Of a stretch of DNA of 64,000 nt, positions 60,001 to 64,000 are shown piece after piece. The stretch is from Bryum argenteum. Its lineage: Eukaryota; Streptophyta; Bryopsida; Bryales; Bryaceae. The translations under genes and the position numbers were made by a program. The first letter of the stretch is position 1; every line of letters begins with the position of its first letter. A model generated the notes under the pieces. That model worked only from the letters and a program-made list of their open reading frames with translations. It had not been told where the DNA came from and made no database searches. The stretch covers positions 15,082,648 to 15,146,647 of the forward strand of contig CM073329.1 in the NCBI GenBank assembly GCA_037043015.1, given 5' to 3'.

Positions 60001-60911
60001 CGATTAAAAACATCACAGATGGAAAGTTACATACGAAAATTCTTGGAGAAGGTATCGACAAAGAAAAAGTAAGAATCAAGGGCACCCACCGCTGGCCTAA
60101 CATAAGGTGATCTTCTCGAAATTGAAGCAGGTCCAGTAATGGCTCAATTTTAAGTTCAATTACCCAAGAAGTACACAATAGCTTTAAGAGTTGATTTTTA
60201 TGTAATCACCATGATTGTTCTAGAAAGAGTCATTTCGGAACACTTACAACTTTAACTTTAAAACTTTTATAACAAATTTTAGATGGGTCAAAAATGATTC
60301 ATCAAACTGCACACATATTGCTTGCACGACTAAATTCAGTACAGATTTCCGCAGGCAAATTATTTGGCAGGTTCCCTTAGATTCAGATCATATTATCACT
60401 CAAAAGATTCAGAAGTTCATATGAGGCACCACAATTGCTCAAAACAGGCAGTAAGTAACCCAAACATGAACATGATTGTAACAACGGCTAATTTCACTGA
60501 TGTCCTAGCTAGATCTGATTCTTAAGATATATGACGATGACGGCAGTAGGTACCATCAGCTCCACAAACACGAACTTGAGTTTGTACCTGTGTGACATGC
60601 CCTAGTCTACTAGCCTGGCGATAACATACAACAACACTGGAAAGAGAGCGACACTGCCGAATGCGGAAAGTGACTTACGATGTCTCTGATGTTTCAGTGT
60701 CTGATGATTCACCTCCTTCCCCTCCTCCTCCTTGTCCTCCTTTGGTTCTTGCTTCTGAAGTTGATCCTCCTCCACCTCCTCCACCTCCTCCACCGCCTCC
60801 ACCGCCTCCACCGCCTCCACCGCCTAATACCACTATTGGTCCGTCATATCTTCTTCTTCCTCGTATATCTCTTCCTCCTATGTATTTATTCGAAGGAGTA
60901 TTGTCCGGCAT
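57035..60911 (-). CDS. Gene B: paralogue of gene A, multi-TM protein with poly-Gly N-terminus, 3 exons
   Basis: Minus-strand exons: 60911-60679 (ATG start MPDNTPSNKYIGGRDIRGRR), 59647-59443, 58978-57035. The phases fit (SETS|SKRG across a split Ser codon, and HMQ|VYQ), giving 793 aa. Exon 1 encodes a basic start, a run of about 20 Gly, then a Ser/Glu/Thr tail. Exon 2 is hydrophilic (QAAKDPSENSLEVHTP). Exon 3 begins with about three TM segments (VCLAIVLPILAILLLHE onward). It continues with LAPCNAFHDDVTC, LWEASPKVGVVENL, RRFFVGCGNRG, two TM segments ending SCFYWLC, LPYCDDIKPDELL, and a C-terminal FHLFVYLMLMWG. Exon 3 matches gene A along nearly its whole length, with an extra Asn/Thr/Asp-rich insert around VNNSHDGED. 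It looks intact. No known function. Confidence 0.75.
60761..60825. repeat. (CCTCCACCG)n-type microsatellite coding poly-Gly in gene B
   Basis: A run of CCTCCACC/GCCTCCACC units on the plus strand reads as consecutive Gly codons on the minus strand within exon 1 of gene B. Length is likely variable by slippage. Confidence 0.85.
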
Positions 60912-63200
60912 TTTGTTGTAACCCCAACCAGTCTCAATTCAAGACACCTAGATCAGTACACTCAAAATTCAGGAAATCGTTTCGCGAGCAAAAGCCTGTA
61001 AGAATGACATATACATGCAGGTACTCAATGACTAGTGGAAATGACTACTTACAGAACAGTTTGGAAGCTTGATTGGGGTTTGTCAAAGTACGATCGCAAG
61101 TGAGCATGCTTAACCAAAACTGGTGAAAACACCAAATGCACTGAAACCTCAACGTAAGACAGATATCTAACCAGGAATTGAACAACAAGGTCACGTTAAT
61201 CAATCTTGACGAGAATCTAGAGATACAGAGACCCAGTCCGTATCACTACCGCTATTTGACGCGACTCGAAGTACTGTATTTATTGTTCAGACTCAGGGTG
61301 AGAGTAATATGTCGTCCTACAAACGTAAATCAGTGAGCGGAATCGCTGAGATCGACAACGTAGCTTAGTTCACCAAGTGAGCACACGCCTCAAACTTCAC
61401 GACTTAGGGCTGCTTCACACAGGTCGAGAGGCTGTCGATTTTCAACAATCAAAAGTGCAAGGAACCATGAAGTTGGCCGCTCGATCAAAGTCCGAAGGCC
61501 ATGGACCTTCAAAATGCTTATTTGGCAGCAGTTTTTGACCAAGTTCACTGCCTCTCCAGAGGAAGTTTGGGTCCTACATTTTGCAAGCTCAGTCACCATG
61601 GTTGATAGGCAGTCGATTTCTTTTCATAAAAAACGGAACTATATTTTATTAGCTATTTTCAATAGATTCCGTTGAACTCTCAACAAAGTTTGGACTCTCA
61701 ATCCCATTTCTCGAGCCATTTCCCGACTGCAGACTAGAACAGATGTCTGCCGATTAATATAGTCTGCACTCCGGTACACGATGTGATGTATCATATCGTT
61801 TACCTCAATTGTTAATTGATAATACATAAAGAGTTTAAAATTTAATAAATAATAAATGATAAACAACAAACTGTCTGTACCAGCGGTGGTCACCTGGAAG
61901 ATGACGACGAATCTGGTTTGCTACTGTAGCAACGCTGTCCAGATACTGCTCTATTTTCTAGGAACTTAGGAGGTTTCCGCCTTCCCTCGATTTCGCCTTC
62001 CCTTGGTCCCGCCTGCCGACTATTCGACCAACTAAAGATTCGAATGCTGCAACTCAAAAGATAATTCGATACCATTGTTGAAGCGCAACAAGGGCGGTTT
62101 CCAGGTTACTCAGGGCATCAATTTGACACTCTACACAAAAATGCACTGACATATTCGAATTATTAGAGTCATTAAAAAGTCACCAAAAATTCTTGAGGAA
62201 TGATTTCAAGATACACACTACTTAAGTGTGTGGAGATAGTGCCAAAAGGGATTATGTTTGAGCTTGGCAATATTAGGTGTAAAAGCAGAACTCCTTTGAG
62301 TGAGGTCAACCGAACCTAGCTCAAAGCTCACCCATAGCATGCTAGAGCTCCCCAAAGGTATTCATGAAGTTCCCTAAAACTCCCCCATGCCTGTAATGTA
62401 TATCTCCCAAGGTTGATGCCCTAATATTGAAATTCTTCTGAATATGATACATGAGATGGTTTGGAGGAGTTGAACTCAATTCCGTCATCCACTAAATGGA
62501 GTAGAGCTTGCGCTGTCTACAGTTGTCTACAATTATCAATACTTGCGCAATTCAGGAGGAAGCAAGGAGGATTTTCTCTTACTTAGATTGCCCTCAAGAG
62601 GGCCTAAGGGCTTCATATGAAGAGTTGGTCCACTTCTAACAAAACTCATGTGGTGGGTGACATGGCGGCATTTAAAAAGGAAAGTATGGGCCCTACCCAA
62701 AAAATGGGTCCTCATGGGATGGCAACCCACTTCTCCACTTGGCCTCATTTGGGCAATTCAAGCACTCTCTTTGGTGAATGCAAGTGTTTGGAAATGAGCC
62801 CTAATATAAAGTCACTTAGGCCCATTTGGAAGGCCCAATTCAATTAAAATATCCAATTAAAACCTTCCAAGTGAACCTATGGACTATATTGCAAAGGACA
62901 ATTTTTAGGATCAACTTTGTAAATTAGGCGGCTTGAGTTCAGGCCCACTTCAATTTGAGATGGGCTCAACTCCAAATGGGCCCAAGGCCAAGTGGGCAGT
63001 AATATAAAGTGGACCTAATTTTGCATTCAAAAATTGGTTTGCCGTCCCTATCCACCGTGTGTTTACCATGCTTGAATTGGAGATTCCCTCGTTCGATGAA
63101 ATTGCAGCATCTGAGTCTTCGATTACAAGGGTCAAATGAGTCGTGGAACAAGGGAAGGGTAACACGTGGGGAACAAGTCAGAGCAGTATTGGAACACTAA
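60912..63200. other. Upstream of gene B and intergenic DNA, no gene seen
   Basis: Positions 60,912-61,350 probably include the 5' flank and promoter of gene B. Further right no coding region is supported. Positions 62,640-63,010 are rich in GGCCCA/TGGGCC motifs, similar in style to 48,180-48,360, which may mark an old dispersed repeat. Confidence 0.3.
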
Positions 63201-63204
63201 GTTA

Positions 63205-63360
63205 GGGCCGGTTTACACTACGGTGGAGAAGGCCTCCGGTCGGTCAAGAATGCTTGGCCAAGACATGGTTATATAAAGCAAGTGGTGAATGTGCCGGAGA
63301 AGAATTAAAGGCAATAAAATATTTATTAAGGAGTCTTGACCGGTTGTAGTCTAAACACCC
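63205..63360. mobile_element. Possible ~156-bp Harbinger-like MITE
   Basis: The left edge GGGCCGGTTTACACTACGGT and the reversed right edge GGGTGTTTAGACTACAACCG are imperfect inverted repeats. The left flank ends in TTA, a Harbinger target, but the right flank does not clearly repeat it. Confidence 0.3.
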
Positions 63361-63726
63361 AAAGGAGAAGTTTCACTAGAGAAGTCCAACGGAGAAGTCC
63401 ACCGGTGAAGAGAAGTTTACCAAATTATGGTGAAAGTTAGCTATGATAAGAAAAACTACTTGTACATTGTTTAAAAAAATTTGGTCAAGAATTGTGTTCA
63501 TGAAAATTTGGAATATATATATGTATGACAATTTGATTCAACTTTTTTTCAATTTGCATATCAATCGTGCCGTAAATAACAAGTTTTTGATACATCATTA
63601 CTTTCAAATACTAAGATGACATCACATGGTAATATTGTGTTCAAGTTTATACATTTTTTTTAAAAAAAATTACCAAAAAATTTGTCAATTTTAAACTTGT
63701 GTAGGAAACAAATGTTTTTTGGGATG

Positions 63727-64000
63727 TTAACCCCTAAATGGTTTAACTCATTTGTAGCAAAAATAACACATTCTCAAAAAAAGCATCCTAAAATGAGAAA
63801 AAAATTTAAGTTTCTCAAATATCAACCGTACAATTTTGTAGTAGAAATATTGTACATCATGTGGGTAAGTTTTTTAGTCGTGAGGCCTCATATATTGAAA
63901 ACTCATAATGTATTAAAAAACAACCATGAGAAAATTTCGTTTGGGGAAATGACTTCACAATGGTGAAAATTGCTTTAAAAATCTACAAAAGAAAAAATGT
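63727..64000 (+). mobile_element. Left end of another TTAA-type element, cut by the window edge
   Basis: TTAACCCCTAAATGGTTTAA starts at 63727 and matches the CCCCTAAA terminus of the piggyBac group. The element would continue beyond the window, so its other end is not visible. Confidence 0.45.

Noticed and set aside
60661-60921. Pro-rich plus-strand frame at the microsatellite
   Set aside because: It is the antisense shadow of exon 1 of gene B, which has an ATG, a GTAAGT donor and a phase-matched next exon.
1-64000. CRISPR arrays, rRNA or intact tRNA genes, bacterial operons
   Set aside because: No regularly spaced repeats with unique spacers and no conserved rRNA or tRNA cores were seen. 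The gene structure is intron-rich and eukaryotic.

Overview
This window looks like nuclear DNA of a land plant. It has GT-AG introns of about 100-850 bp, a malectin-like LRR receptor kinase and a plant-type DOA10/SUD1 ubiquitin ligase. Intergenic DNA is AT-rich and full of transposons. A piggyBac element with a cohort of TTAA-flanked short elements, and a lineage-specific membrane-protein family that I cannot match to anything in angiosperms, suggest a non-flowering plant such as a bryophyte or lycophyte. That placement is an inference. I could not search databases.

Layout. Positions 1-2,040 hold the 3' part of a coiled-coil gene (+). From 2,700 to 9,000 there are no clear genes, but there are degenerate repeats and two TTAA-flanked elements (7,273-7,533 and 7,655-8,602). 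A complete 10-exon SUD1/DOA10-like gene runs 9,288-14,353 (+) and gives 1,154 aa. From 14,400 to 19,900 the DNA is AT-rich and carries two more TTAA elements. A complete 15-exon malectin-like/LRR receptor kinase runs 19,976-28,212 (+) and gives 975 aa; its introns carry at least four short transposons. About 100 bp downstream begins a 5.5-kb piggyBac element (28,321-33,849). It has TTAA at both ends, a transposase with a conserved cysteine-rich tail, a second ORF and an inserted MITE. An LTR-element fossil follows.

Positions 36,062-39,358 and 57,035-60,911 (both -) hold two paralogues of an unrecognised multi-membrane-spanning protein, with a truncated third copy at about 52,990-53,640. Between them lie a degenerate gene-like stretch with an OSB-type motif (about 39,500-42,310), a PIF/Harbinger element with convergent transposase and Myb-like ORFs (about 43,000-47,750), a tRNA-derived SINE (about 48,870-49,065) and more TTAA elements.

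The two most interesting signals follow. (1) A piggyBac system: a large element whose exact right end, and a diverged version of its left end, recur in a 261-bp MITE, plus at least seven other related TTAA-bounded short elements in introns and intergenic DNA. (2) A tandem membrane-protein family that keeps its C-terminal membrane module, its introns and its 3' flank, while the disordered N-terminal exons differ completely (Pro/Gly repeats in one copy, a poly-Gly tract in the other).
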